A stretch of 64,000 bases of DNA, from IMG/VR virus record IMGVR_UViG_3300005096_000005, positions 62,001-126,000 of that record; one strand, given 5' to 3'. Source of the stretch: a virus. The position numbers and the translations under genes are program-made. Positions 9,113 through 18,475 of the stretch are shown one piece after another. The notes under the pieces were generated by a model, which ran no database searches, was not told the origin of the DNA, and saw nothing but the letters and a program-made list of their open reading frames with translations. Positions within the stretch are counted from its first letter, which is position 1; every line of letters starts with the position of its first letter.

Positions 9113-11028
9113 GCTATATTGTCCTGATGCCTTCCTTTTGTCCACGCCTGGATATCAACAAGATTCCCACCCCAGTGATTTGTGTGAGCATCCTGGTCTA
9201 TGTTTTGGAAACTGCTTGTCCTGACAATAACCGCCAGCTTATTACACTTCATCTTGGATACATCATCACGGAGGCCACTGCCAACGGTAAAGACATTGGT
9301 AGGTGTCTCCCAGTGCCACCACCCACCACCGACACCTCCTCCGAGGGTAATGTCCGTATCGAGCAACTCACGCCATCTATATTCTCCCTCAGCGTCGTTA
9401 TCGGGATCGTGTGTGTAGGCCGCAATCCGAAATGTTGTGTAGGTATTGCCGGCAGCGATCGGATAGTTCCATAGAAACACAAACTTCCCATCTACAGGAA
9501 GATCGAGACCGTGAGTAATGTCAAGAAGTCGCCACCCCGCCAGATCGTGTCCAGACGCTACTTCTTCATTGTTATCTTCAAACGGATTCGTAGCACCCCC
9601 TACTGAAAACCAGTCAATCACATCACCGCCCGGAGCTGCCCTGACGCCATAACATGAAACCGCAGTTGAATCCTCCCCATCGTTTCCTTTAGTGGTTTCC
9701 ACTGGAGTTGTGTATGCGGTTTGTAAGTCTACTCCCTCAATTGTTATGGCGCTCATAAGGTCTTGCTGGTAGGCAGATAATGAAGCCCAGTTTGGCGGCC
9801 CATAGTACTTTGCGTCAGAGAACAAAAGTGTATCTATCGGTCCCATAAAAAACACTATCTTATCTATACGAGTATTCAGCATGGCAATCTGATCATATAT
9901 ATCCCGGAGCCATCCATACAGATATGAGAACCTGGCAGTAATGCCTGTCCACAATCCATTCAATATTCTGGCGAGGTTGATCCGATTACTTACTACACCA
10001 CGCTGTGCGTTTGCAATGCCACTACCCAGGTTGTCGATATGGCCACTCCTTGCAGGCTTGGACAGTTCAACATTAAAGTATGCATCTATCGACTGCGGAT
10101 CCCATGGTGCAAAACTTTGGATGTCTTTTATGTTAACCGGGTCAACCTGTGTAACCCCATCTTTTTTGACTATGGGAAACGACTTGTCGGCAACCCACCC
10201 GGTTGTGTCAGCTTTGTCCATATCTGCCGGTTCGGCACCAGTCGTAAAACTACGCCACGTCTGCACAGAACTGGAGGGATCCCATTCTATCGGTCTCTCA
10301 CTTATATCAGGTTCAGTTTCCGGCACCGGGTTTTCGTAATCACCAATCAAACCCTCTCCGTCAGGAGTCTGTTCCTGTGCCGGTTCTTCAACAATATGCC
10401 AGCAATTAGATCCCGTAAACGGAAGTGCACCCGCACTCCCGGGTTCCTGTTCATCAGTAGTAAAGAATATCTGAACATGCGCATTCTTAATCTCACCGGG
10501 AACAAACTTGACAACCCCAATAGGGACATCGGTCACAACGACCTCTATGACCTCGGTGGCCGGAGAGTGAGGGTTCTCGTCCCTGCCGTCTTCCTGGATA
10601 TTCAGTACAGTCTGAGCAAAATCAGGAACAGGATTGTTGTTCTCATCCAGTTTGCCATCCTGGCTTACAAACATATCTATCTTGACTTTGGTTTGAATAT
10701 CGTCCCCTGTACGTGCCGGGTCCGGCGCATTGGTGAGCCAGTCCATATAATCAATATACACAAAGAGACGGATATCTACGGTTTGTACCCACGACTTTGA
10801 AGAGATCAGACTAACCGTCCAGTGTTCCGGGGAGGCGGACGGAAACAAGAAGCCGTTATCTTGATCTTCCGTATAGTTAGCAGATACCAGATTCGGATTC
10901 CCGTCTTGAATGTACGAACGTACTCCATTATCCGAAAGCACTTTGACAGGAGCGGCCCCGTATCCGGGTATCGTAAGACTGTCATCAAGAACTCTATCTC
11001 CAAATGCGAATATTAAGTTATCAGCCAT
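9109..11028 (-). CDS. Virion structural protein, beta-rich (639 aa)
   Basis: Starts with ATG at 11028 preceded by GAGGTG at good spacing, 8 nt after the upstream stop. The N-terminal part includes S-Y-I-Q-D-G-N-P-N-L followed by beta strands, like the discoidin-type entry segments of its neighbours. A helical stretch at about 345-400 (R-F-S-Y-L-Y-G-W-L-R-D-I-Y-D-Q-I-A) may trimerise or anchor the protein. The C-terminal 200 residues are beta-rich with several aromatic residues (G-G-G-W-W-H-W-E), as in carbohydrate-facing surfaces. I recognise no named family. The position among giant baseplate-distal proteins suggests a tail-surface role, perhaps host contact; this is inference. Confidence 0.75.
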   Translation of the reverse strand: MADNLIFAFGDRVLDDSLTIPGYGAAPVKVLSDNGVRSYIQDGNPNLVSANYTEDQDNGFLFPSASPEHWTVSLISSKSWVQTVDIRLFVYIDYMDWLTNAPDPARTGDDIQTKVKIDMFVSQDGKLDENNNPVPDFAQTVLNIQEDGRDENPHSPATEVIEVVVTDVPIGVVKFVPGEIKNAHVQIFFTTDEQEPGSAGALPFTGSNCWHIVEEPAQEQTPDGEGLIGDYENPVPETEPDISERPIEWDPSSSVQTWRSFTTGAEPADMDKADTTGWVADKSFPIVKKDGVTQVDPVNIKDIQSFAPWDPQSIDAYFNVELSKPARSGHIDNLGSGIANAQRGVVSNRINLARILNGLWTGITARFSYLYGWLRDIYDQIAMLNTRIDKIVFFMGPIDTLLFSDAKYYGPPNWASLSAYQQDLMSAITIEGVDLQTAYTTPVETTKGNDGEDSTAVSCYGVRAAPGGDVIDWFSVGGATNPFEDNNEEVASGHDLAGWRLLDITHGLDLPVDGKFVFLWNYPIAAGNTYTTFRIAAYTHDPDNDAEGEYRWRELLDTDITLGGGVGGGWWHWETPTNVFTVGSGLRDDVSKMKCNKLAVIVRTSSFQNIDQDAHTNHWGGNLVDIQAWTKGRHQDNIA

Positions 11029-11036
11029 GTGTCACC

Positions 11037-13418
11037 TCACACATATTGTATCAGGATTAGAGACCCTTTGGCTATATGTTTACTGGCCTTGAACTTGAAC
11101 ATCTCCTCAATCTGATCCTCGGCCAGCCCAGCCTCAAGATATCTGCGCCGTACAGTTTTGGGGACCTCAATCACCACAACCATATTCCCTGTATAAGGTT
11201 TCCCGTCATAGTGTCCGATATCCCAGAAGTGGCGCTCTCCACCTTCCGGCTCTCTATTCTCCTTCAGTCCTCCACCGCGACTCCGCGTATCAAGAACTAC
11301 ATTCTGTCCATATATCGTGTTGGGAACTACATCAACTCTGCCTAAAGGAACAACCTCGCCGGCAGAACTCTCGTAGTTACCAAAGAAAGCCTTTGTCTGG
11401 AAGAATATCTTCTCAGTTTCTGTATACACTTCGATCTGTGTCTTGTTTCCGTTATGCTCAACTTCCAATATGTATGGAAGCATACTGATGAACACAGGCG
11501 TGGTAAAGAGATTGTACCCGGGGATTGCCATAGATTTGCACACAAGTAGAACACGCTGCTCCTGCATAACACGATCTGGCTCTGCTCCCGCGTCCCACCA
11601 TACAGCAAGATCAAAAACACCACGCTCAAAATCGGTGTCGCCCAAATCCCAGTACAGTGGAATTATCCGTTCGTTATTGCTCAGATCATACAGTTCCACA
11701 GTTCCGGGCGCTATATACTGCAAGCCGGACTCCCACAACTTGGTGTTTCTATTGTATGTCAACTCCTTACGAATATTACCGGCAAAGGAATGGCCTACCG
11801 ACGGGTTCAAATCACACTTAAAGAACTCCTCGTCTTCTCTGTATCCATCAAACGTCACAAAGTCGTTCCTGTAAAAGTAATATGCTCTCACAGATGATGA
11901 CGGGAGAAACCACTTTTTATTCTCCTGTGCTCCAATCACAATGTTGTTATCAAACACAATTCTGTTCTTATCTACAGTAATAATCCTCATGAACTTGGCG
12001 GGAGATGAGCTGATATTACCGACGTTCGTCCCATCAACCGCCGCTGCCTGGTTTGTGTATTGTTTCAAGAACTCTATGGCTTTGCTCTTGTCGGAGAGGT
12101 TTGAAACAATCCAGAATTGTTCCCGAATCTCATCTTCCTTTGTGAAGGTTTCTCGAATAAGAATTACGATGGGCATACTCATTTGCACAGAGTTGTGCGA
12201 AGTAACAATAACGTCCTCATCAATAAAGGCACTCTCTCCACTGGCCAGCGACCATGCCTGGGAGTATGCGTGTCCCTGTCTTACCTCTGCGAACTCTCGT
12301 GTGGAGTAATGGAATCGCACTGTCAGATCGTTGTCGATCTCTGGCATATATCCATAGGTCAGACTAAACTGTGTCAGCGCCTTCTCTCGAATAGCAATCT
12401 GCATCCGCTGGCTTATAGCACGGCCATTCGGATCTGTCATTGTCGCTCCGTCAGTCTCCCAGCTGAACCCACCCTTCTTGATTCGTACAAACCAGGGAAG
12501 GTGATTGTTCGCCGTAGAGGGTACGTCCACAAACACACGAGCGATATCGTCAACCAGGACCTTTATGTACTCGCCAACATTATTGAATTGAATCACGGGA
12601 TAGGCCCCGGCAGTTTTTGTCCACGATCGTGCTGTCTGGTGCACCGGATCCTCGGGGATTACGGACAAAGGAACCGCATACTCACTGTAACCCTGTTCAT
12701 GATGAACCATTGTAGTGATATTGCGACCTCGAGCCTCGGCCTTGTCATAACGCAGGAGAACTAAATTGTCTTTTGGGATGTCTTCAAAGTACACCAAAAC
12801 CTTCCATACATTCAACAGGTCGGGAATTGGTACACCCTCCATGTCCGCCCTGCGTACGTATATAGCGTATTGATAAGGGAACTCACCTCCATCTGGAAGC
12901 GTAACTGCAATACGCTTTCCGCGGTACCGCATCCACTGAGCCACTCCATATCTGGGAAACGGAGAAGCGTGTTCCCATAACAATTCAGAATCTAATCCAA
13001 TAGATTCCACATGAAACCATGCCGTATACGCCCTATAGCGGGCTAAAACTGCGGTAGAGTCTCCATCCCACTCAACAACACTGTCATCAACAAAGACCCT
13101 GTCGGTCATGCTGATGTTGCCGCTAAACGAGATATCCTCGGCGGCATCCCGCCCATAAATCGTGTATCCATTGATAGTAATATTGTCTGTGTCCGGGTAA
13201 GTTCCCTGTCTTATAGTCGCTTCGGGACTGGTTAAATTATCGGGAATGAGATTGCTGAGTTGAGCAACCTGCAAATTCTCCTGGATGTTGAGAGCTATGG
13301 ACTGAACGAAAGCAAGATTGACGGCGTCGGTCGGAACACGTGGTCCCAGTCTGAACGTAGAGGTTTGCCGCCGGGTCCGCTTCTTTGCCGGTAATGTATT
13401 AAGCATTACTCTACCCAT
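11037..13418 (-). CDS. Virion structural protein, beta-rich (793 aa)
   Basis: Preferred start is the ATG at 13418 (M-G-R-V-M-L-N), which has GGAGG 9 nt upstream inside the end of the previous gene. A second ATG at 13406 overlaps the previous stop as TAATG and is a close alternative. An upstream GTG at 13466 is unlikely because it overlaps the neighbour deeply. The protein begins with a basic stretch (A-K-K-R-T-R-R) and is then mostly beta, with repeated aromatic-rich strands. No domain of known function was recognised. It lies within the block of large baseplate or fibre-type proteins and probably belongs to the same assembly. Confidence 0.75.
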   Translation of the reverse strand: MGRVMLNTLPAKKRTRRQTSTFRLGPRVPTDAVNLAFVQSIALNIQENLQVAQLSNLIPDNLTSPEATIRQGTYPDTDNITINGYTIYGRDAAEDISFSGNISMTDRVFVDDSVVEWDGDSTAVLARYRAYTAWFHVESIGLDSELLWEHASPFPRYGVAQWMRYRGKRIAVTLPDGGEFPYQYAIYVRRADMEGVPIPDLLNVWKVLVYFEDIPKDNLVLLRYDKAEARGRNITTMVHHEQGYSEYAVPLSVIPEDPVHQTARSWTKTAGAYPVIQFNNVGEYIKVLVDDIARVFVDVPSTANNHLPWFVRIKKGGFSWETDGATMTDPNGRAISQRMQIAIREKALTQFSLTYGYMPEIDNDLTVRFHYSTREFAEVRQGHAYSQAWSLASGESAFIDEDVIVTSHNSVQMSMPIVILIRETFTKEDEIREQFWIVSNLSDKSKAIEFLKQYTNQAAAVDGTNVGNISSSPAKFMRIITVDKNRIVFDNNIVIGAQENKKWFLPSSSVRAYYFYRNDFVTFDGYREDEEFFKCDLNPSVGHSFAGNIRKELTYNRNTKLWESGLQYIAPGTVELYDLSNNERIIPLYWDLGDTDFERGVFDLAVWWDAGAEPDRVMQEQRVLLVCKSMAIPGYNLFTTPVFISMLPYILEVEHNGNKTQIEVYTETEKIFFQTKAFFGNYESSAGEVVPLGRVDVVPNTIYGQNVVLDTRSRGGGLKENREPEGGERHFWDIGHYDGKPYTGNMVVVIEVPKTVRRRYLEAGLAEDQIEEMFKFKASKHIAKGSLILIQYV

Positions 13419-16400
13419 ATCTCCGCCCCTCCGTAAACAGCAGGGGCAGTCTCGGTTTTGTTCCACTCACCAAGTGGCATATATTCTACTACAAACTGAA
13501 GGGGTCTGGTAGAGTCGATAATATAACCACCTTCGATCTGTTGTGGGACCGTTAACGTCCCGCATACCTTCCCCATAAAGTTCGAGATATTCCCATGAGC
13601 GAAAATCGCTGAATGAGGAATATCGTGGTTTTCTTCCGAGGGCTGATCCGGTAACTTGACCAACCCTTCAAGCCGAACGTGCACAGCCCTATTCGGTACC
13701 GGGGCGCCATACTTATCCCTAAGTATAGCATACCAATACAGGATATGTTCAGTCCCTACCACATTACTCCTGGTGCCAACAATAGTAGAAGGCTCCACTC
13801 CCACTTCGATACTGGCAATCTCCCTATCGGTGTCATCGATATATACGAACCCGGTATTCTCCACCGCGAGAGCCGGATTGAAAGAGATGGTATCTATGAT
13901 ATTCTTTCCTGGGTCTACCTGTTCAGGCGGAGCAAGATGGAAGTATGGATCGATACCCTTCTCATAAAACACCCTGTAGGTTCCCTCTTCAGCAAAAGCG
14001 AGAGAAGTTACCAGATATAACCCACTATCGGGGCTGGCGACTTCTGACTGCAACCGGTTGATAGTGAAAGGCGAGAATGATCTTTTGACCATGTATCGGA
14101 TAGTAATCTGTTGGATGTCCTCCGGAGTCTCGAGATAAACCGTGTTGCGGTCCAGTCCTCGCGAACCAATTCTCATACTGTCCTGCACTCCCCAGTCATT
14201 GATACTGACGAGGTCCATATCCGAAAGTGTTGGAGCTCCATTAACAAGAGAGACCATATCCAGGTAGTCGGAGAAGTCGAACAGCCACTTGTAATAGAAG
14301 TCGAACCTGTCTACTTCCGATTCATTCAGAAAGATAGTCTGGTTTGGATCCACGCGATACAACGGTCCACGGAGCGCCTGGCCCTGTACAACCTTGGTCT
14401 GATCATGATACGTATCAATCCTGACCAACTCGATACCGTCAATGATAATGGATTCAATTACCACATTCGAATACTGGAGTGGGTACAGATGATACTTGTT
14501 ACGCTCAAACGTCTCCACCCGTGAGATCCCCGCAGGATCTTCCGTGTCGTTCGTCCTGAATACGGGCAAGAGAGTTGGCGCCTGCTCTGCGTCTATCCGT
14601 AGGGCTCTCAGTCCAAATTGACCATCATAGAAGTCTCTGACGATGACATCGTCATTGTAAACTGTAACGTATACATACTCCTCGTCCGGAGCGGCGTCTG
14701 CGGAGGTGGGGTATGCGTTCACAGTAATCACGTCGCCGTAAGAATCAATCTGAAGCAGGTGCCAGCCAGTGAAACCGGAACTGCTCTCCATCTCGGCGGC
14801 GACAATGAAGAAGTCCTTGTACATTGTGATGCCACCGAGCCTGATAATAGCGTCAGATGTGGCTCCCTGGTTCAGACTAATCTGAATTGTAGAAACGTGC
14901 TGCCCCATCATATTAACAACAAGAATCTGTTTGTCACCATCGAAAGTGAGTCCGTCAGGATTGTTGTTGTTTGTGATGAATATAGTGTCTCCATCCGCAT
15001 ATATACCCGAAATCTTTTGGTCTCTTACGATCCCTGTTAAATTGATGGAAGGGTCCTCTTCGGGCTTCCACGCCTTGTCTACCCCTGCGCTGGCCGTCTG
15101 GATTCCAATACTGTATTGATATACCTTATGGGTATAGTCTCCACCGTCTTCTTTAGATATCGCGCAATATAGGGTGTCTCCAGATACGGCAATGGCGTCC
15201 AAATTGTACTCGGCCCCAAGTAGGGTCGGATCGAAAGATACCAAAAAACTTGGACTGTCCACAGAGAAGTCTTCTCCATAATAGTCCCGTGCCAGAAACA
15301 GCTGCCTGTCGTCCTGCTCGTCAGGCAGAGTTTGCAGCAGATCCTCCATAGCATCATCGAGCGGCAACGCCCACGAAGAGATCGGGCACCTGTACACTCC
15401 CCATTTGTCCTCTGATCCTTGCTCCATGATAAGGTACATATTCTTATCAGACACGACAGCGCCACGTCCCGGCCGCACAGAATCAGGTACAGCCGCCAAC
15501 ACGGAAGACACCGTCGTAAGGCTCGGAGTGTTCATTAGCTGCCCTCTGCCTCTGGTGTATCCAACTGGAAACCCCATGGTTGCAGTACCTTCGTCCATCG
15601 CATGTCCTGCCATCACAATAATAGGAGCCGACTGCTGCGGCACGAACTGAAGCTCGGTAACAAAGTGACGCAGATCCAGGTCGGTGTCTACCGCTCCATA
15701 TCGACTGCCGGCGAATGTAGACCTTCCCATTCCGGACGAGCCTCCAAGCGTCTGTTCTTTCTGTTCATCACCAAATAGATAGAACTCCTGCTGGCCGATG
15801 TAATAATACCCGGACGAGAAACGGGGATACCATAACATCTCCATATTGAGATTCATGTTGGCTGCGATTGTCCAGTCGCCGGATACTGGATCCTGTATAA
15901 GGTATGTGTCAACGTAGGGGGAATTGTCTGCAACTTCCCACCTCAAATTAGTAACGCCTTCTTTAGCAATTGCCGGGTCATCGCTGGCGACTCCTGGCCA
16001 TACGCTCTCGACATCGAACAGAGGTGGCGCTCCCCCGGCTCCTCCCTTCAGAAGGTACTTCCCGTTCACTTCTATCACGACAGCATTGGTCGGGTCTGTC
16101 ATATCCGGGTTAATCCCGGTCCATCCGGTATAAGTTAGAGGGTTCTGTGTCCTGTCGGTAATCTTCGCCGCATTAAGGTCCCTGAGCTGAAAGTCGGACT
16201 TGTAAGTAATGTCCCTTTTTACCACCTGGTCCAAAACCGAAAACAGCGATTGACTCCTCCACGGCCTCGACAGTGTCATGTCCTTGCTGTACGCCGACGC
16301 TGCTCGAAGAATCAGGTGCCTATCATAGTCAAAAGAGGTTGTATTATCATCGGGACCGAACCATTGCAACCAGAAACCGGACTCTGTATTTGTGTGATAA

Positions 16401-18475
16401 TCCTCGTACATCTGGTCGCCTTCCTGGCGGGTATGCACATGGTCCGGAGTTGCGGGAGACGTCGGAACAATAACATTCATACCCATGGCTGTCATGTCAA
16501 CACCGTCAATAGCAATGGCTCCTTCTGTCGAGTGCAAAACAAGCTGAATGTTTTGGCCTGGCCCTACAAATCTCCGATCAATGGTATCTATTTGGGCTTC
16601 AGCAGGAAGGTCCTTTTCTGCCCTCATACTGATATTAACTTTTGGTCCCTCATGCCAGTTCTCAGGAGCGAGAGGGTCTGATACAATAGGGAAGTTCCAC
16701 GGAAACGCAACAAAATATGGCTCGGTTAATGGAGCTGTGGACTCCGTAGTTGCAACCACGTGCAATTCTGTAGACGTTAATGCGCTGACAACTTCCACAC
16801 CTCCGTCAGATGTGGGAACCTCGGCAGTTGCAATAATGTTCCTGTTGTCCCTGGTTGAATACTCAAATCCGGCCGCCATCATGGCGCTCGCATCATAATC
16901 AGGCGAGGGGTTGGTAACACTGGAATCGTACAGAGAGCCTGCATACTCGGCAACAGCCTCAATAAACATCAGGTCCGGATCATTGGGTGTAATCCTGGCC
17001 TCCGCATTTGTAACCGTCATCTCCACGGACTTGACCCATAAGGTATCCTCTGGGGTAGGGCCGTCATAATAACCTGCAGTATCATAGCGGCGCTCATTCT
17101 CTTCCCAGTCGTATATCATGGCGATACGTGCCGGATCCACCAGGAACTCTATCTCGACCTCTTTAACGCCAACAAACCTCGACTTGGGAATCGTCCAGGT
17201 CGTAGTTCCTCCGCCATTGGGGTCAAAATCCTCCATCCACGTCTCAACAGGATCTCCGGAAGCGTCTCTTGTAGTGAAAGTGACATCCCATGCAGCATAA
17301 GACTCTTCTTCCGGGGAGTGTTCTACGGTTAATATCACATCCCCGTCCTCAATCACTTCAGCTGGCAGATTCTCATAATTCACTCTGAACTTAACAGTAA
17401 AGACATTCGGCGATTGGTTGAGCGGATCCATGTCGTCGATAAGCGTATAGAGGCCGCCTTCAGCATTAACCGCCCATTGAGCGCCGGAGGCAGACATCCC
17501 ATCCACAGACAGGTTCAGGATTCTCTCCCTGTTTGGATCGTCATAAGTATACCAGTCTTCTTGCGGTACAGAATAATCCTGATGCCAGTCCGTATCGTGG
17601 TAGGCGATAATGTTTGAGAATACGAGAGGTGGAGTTCCGCCCGCTACCATCCCAAAGGTCATCTTACTCTTACGGCTGTGGTCGTATGTGTCTGCGTGAG
17701 GCACCTGAAGGTAATCGATAAGAGCCTGCCGGAATACTTCGCTGATAAGTACGTACTTCTTTCGTAAGACTTCCGGGATTGGATAGTAGTTATCGTCTCC
17801 TACATTACTCCACGCCAGACAATAACGTGGGTTTGGGTGTATGTTCAGGTCGGGCGTGAGATCACTGAATTCATCTACGTAATGAAGAACGTAACTGTTC
17901 ACATCATCCGGATCAAATGGAGGGATCAGATCGACGGTCCAGAATTCAAGGTCGTTTAGAATGGCAGGACGCACCCATCGGCGCACTATGCCTCCCTGAT
18001 ATTCAGGGTACTTGGCTGCTCCGTACTTTTGGAAAGCAGCATAAAGGCGCTCTCGCAAGTACGCTGTGTCCCACACAACCACAGGGGGCGCTTTAGGGTT
18101 GGCGTAATATTCAGTATCTGGATACGGATCGAGTGCGTCATCTGCGGGTCGAGGGAATAGTGCGCGCCGTCCCCATGACAGAAAATTGATGTACGGCCTC
18201 CACCGACAGTAGCCAGGGTTTGTCATGTTGCCTGTAAACCGTATCTGCCACTTTGTGTTTACAGGTACATGTACATTCTCTTCTACTATCTGTTCCCCTG
18301 CAAGGAAAACCGTATAATCGAACACAGTTTCATCTGCAAGAGCTTCTGGAGCATGTACCATACAGTCGGCGCCATCGCCAACTCCACTATAAGCGCGAGC
18401 CTCCTTGTCGGCCGTAAGTGCGAGCTTCCAATCCGTTCCGCCAGGAACGAAGTTATCCTGAGTCGTTGCCATCAT
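13406..18475 (-). CDS. Giant tail surface protein with propeller-like repeats and Ig-like C-terminus (1689 aa)
   Basis: Starts at ATG 18475, overlapping the upstream stop as ATGA; a second ATG immediately follows at 18472 and has better spacing to AGAGG. Residues 1 to about 300 are rich in Trp, Tyr and Pro. The middle holds several beta-sandwich-like stretches. Residues about 1000-1300 carry repeated short strands of the type D-T-L-Y-C-A-I, D-T-I-F-I-T-N, Y-V-Y-V-T-V, suggesting blades of a beta-propeller. Near 1575-1600 the phrase L-R-D-K-Y-G-A-P-V-P-N-R-A-V is typical of Ig-like (big/invasin-type) domains. These features suit a host-contacting fibre or baseplate arm, but receptor binding is an inference. 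Confidence 0.75.
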   Translation of the reverse strand: MMATTQDNFVPGGTDWKLALTADKEARAYSGVGDGADCMVHAPEALADETVFDYTVFLAGEQIVEENVHVPVNTKWQIRFTGNMTNPGYCRWRPYINFLSWGRRALFPRPADDALDPYPDTEYYANPKAPPVVVWDTAYLRERLYAAFQKYGAAKYPEYQGGIVRRWVRPAILNDLEFWTVDLIPPFDPDDVNSYVLHYVDEFSDLTPDLNIHPNPRYCLAWSNVGDDNYYPIPEVLRKKYVLISEVFRQALIDYLQVPHADTYDHSRKSKMTFGMVAGGTPPLVFSNIIAYHDTDWHQDYSVPQEDWYTYDDPNRERILNLSVDGMSASGAQWAVNAEGGLYTLIDDMDPLNQSPNVFTVKFRVNYENLPAEVIEDGDVILTVEHSPEEESYAAWDVTFTTRDASGDPVETWMEDFDPNGGGTTTWTIPKSRFVGVKEVEIEFLVDPARIAMIYDWEENERRYDTAGYYDGPTPEDTLWVKSVEMTVTNAEARITPNDPDLMFIEAVAEYAGSLYDSSVTNPSPDYDASAMMAAGFEYSTRDNRNIIATAEVPTSDGGVEVVSALTSTELHVVATTESTAPLTEPYFVAFPWNFPIVSDPLAPENWHEGPKVNISMRAEKDLPAEAQIDTIDRRFVGPGQNIQLVLHSTEGAIAIDGVDMTAMGMNVIVPTSPATPDHVHTRQEGDQMYEDYHTNTESGFWLQWFGPDDNTTSFDYDRHLILRAASAYSKDMTLSRPWRSQSLFSVLDQVVKRDITYKSDFQLRDLNAAKITDRTQNPLTYTGWTGINPDMTDPTNAVVIEVNGKYLLKGGAGGAPPLFDVESVWPGVASDDPAIAKEGVTNLRWEVADNSPYVDTYLIQDPVSGDWTIAANMNLNMEMLWYPRFSSGYYYIGQQEFYLFGDEQKEQTLGGSSGMGRSTFAGSRYGAVDTDLDLRHFVTELQFVPQQSAPIIVMAGHAMDEGTATMGFPVGYTRGRGQLMNTPSLTTVSSVLAAVPDSVRPGRGAVVSDKNMYLIMEQGSEDKWGVYRCPISSWALPLDDAMEDLLQTLPDEQDDRQLFLARDYYGEDFSVDSPSFLVSFDPTLLGAEYNLDAIAVSGDTLYCAISKEDGGDYTHKVYQYSIGIQTASAGVDKAWKPEEDPSINLTGIVRDQKISGIYADGDTIFITNNNNPDGLTFDGDKQILVVNMMGQHVSTIQISLNQGATSDAIIRLGGITMYKDFFIVAAEMESSSGFTGWHLLQIDSYGDVITVNAYPTSADAAPDEEYVYVTVYNDDVIVRDFYDGQFGLRALRIDAEQAPTLLPVFRTNDTEDPAGISRVETFERNKYHLYPLQYSNVVIESIIIDGIELVRIDTYHDQTKVVQGQALRGPLYRVDPNQTIFLNESEVDRFDFYYKWLFDFSDYLDMVSLVNGAPTLSDMDLVSINDWGVQDSMRIGSRGLDRNTVYLETPEDIQQITIRYMVKRSFSPFTINRLQSEVASPDSGLYLVTSLAFAEEGTYRVFYEKGIDPYFHLAPPEQVDPGKNIIDTISFNPALAVENTGFVYIDDTDREIASIEVGVEPSTIVGTRSNVVGTEHILYWYAILRDKYGAPVPNRAVHVRLEGLVKLPDQPSEENHDIPHSAIFAHGNISNFMGKVCGTLTVPQQIEGGYIIDSTRPLQFVVEYMPLGEWNKTETAPAVYGGAEIWVE

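Noticed and set aside
10039-10800. Plus-strand open frame of 253 codons
   Set aside because: Antisense to the 639-aa gene, with no motif or ribosome site.
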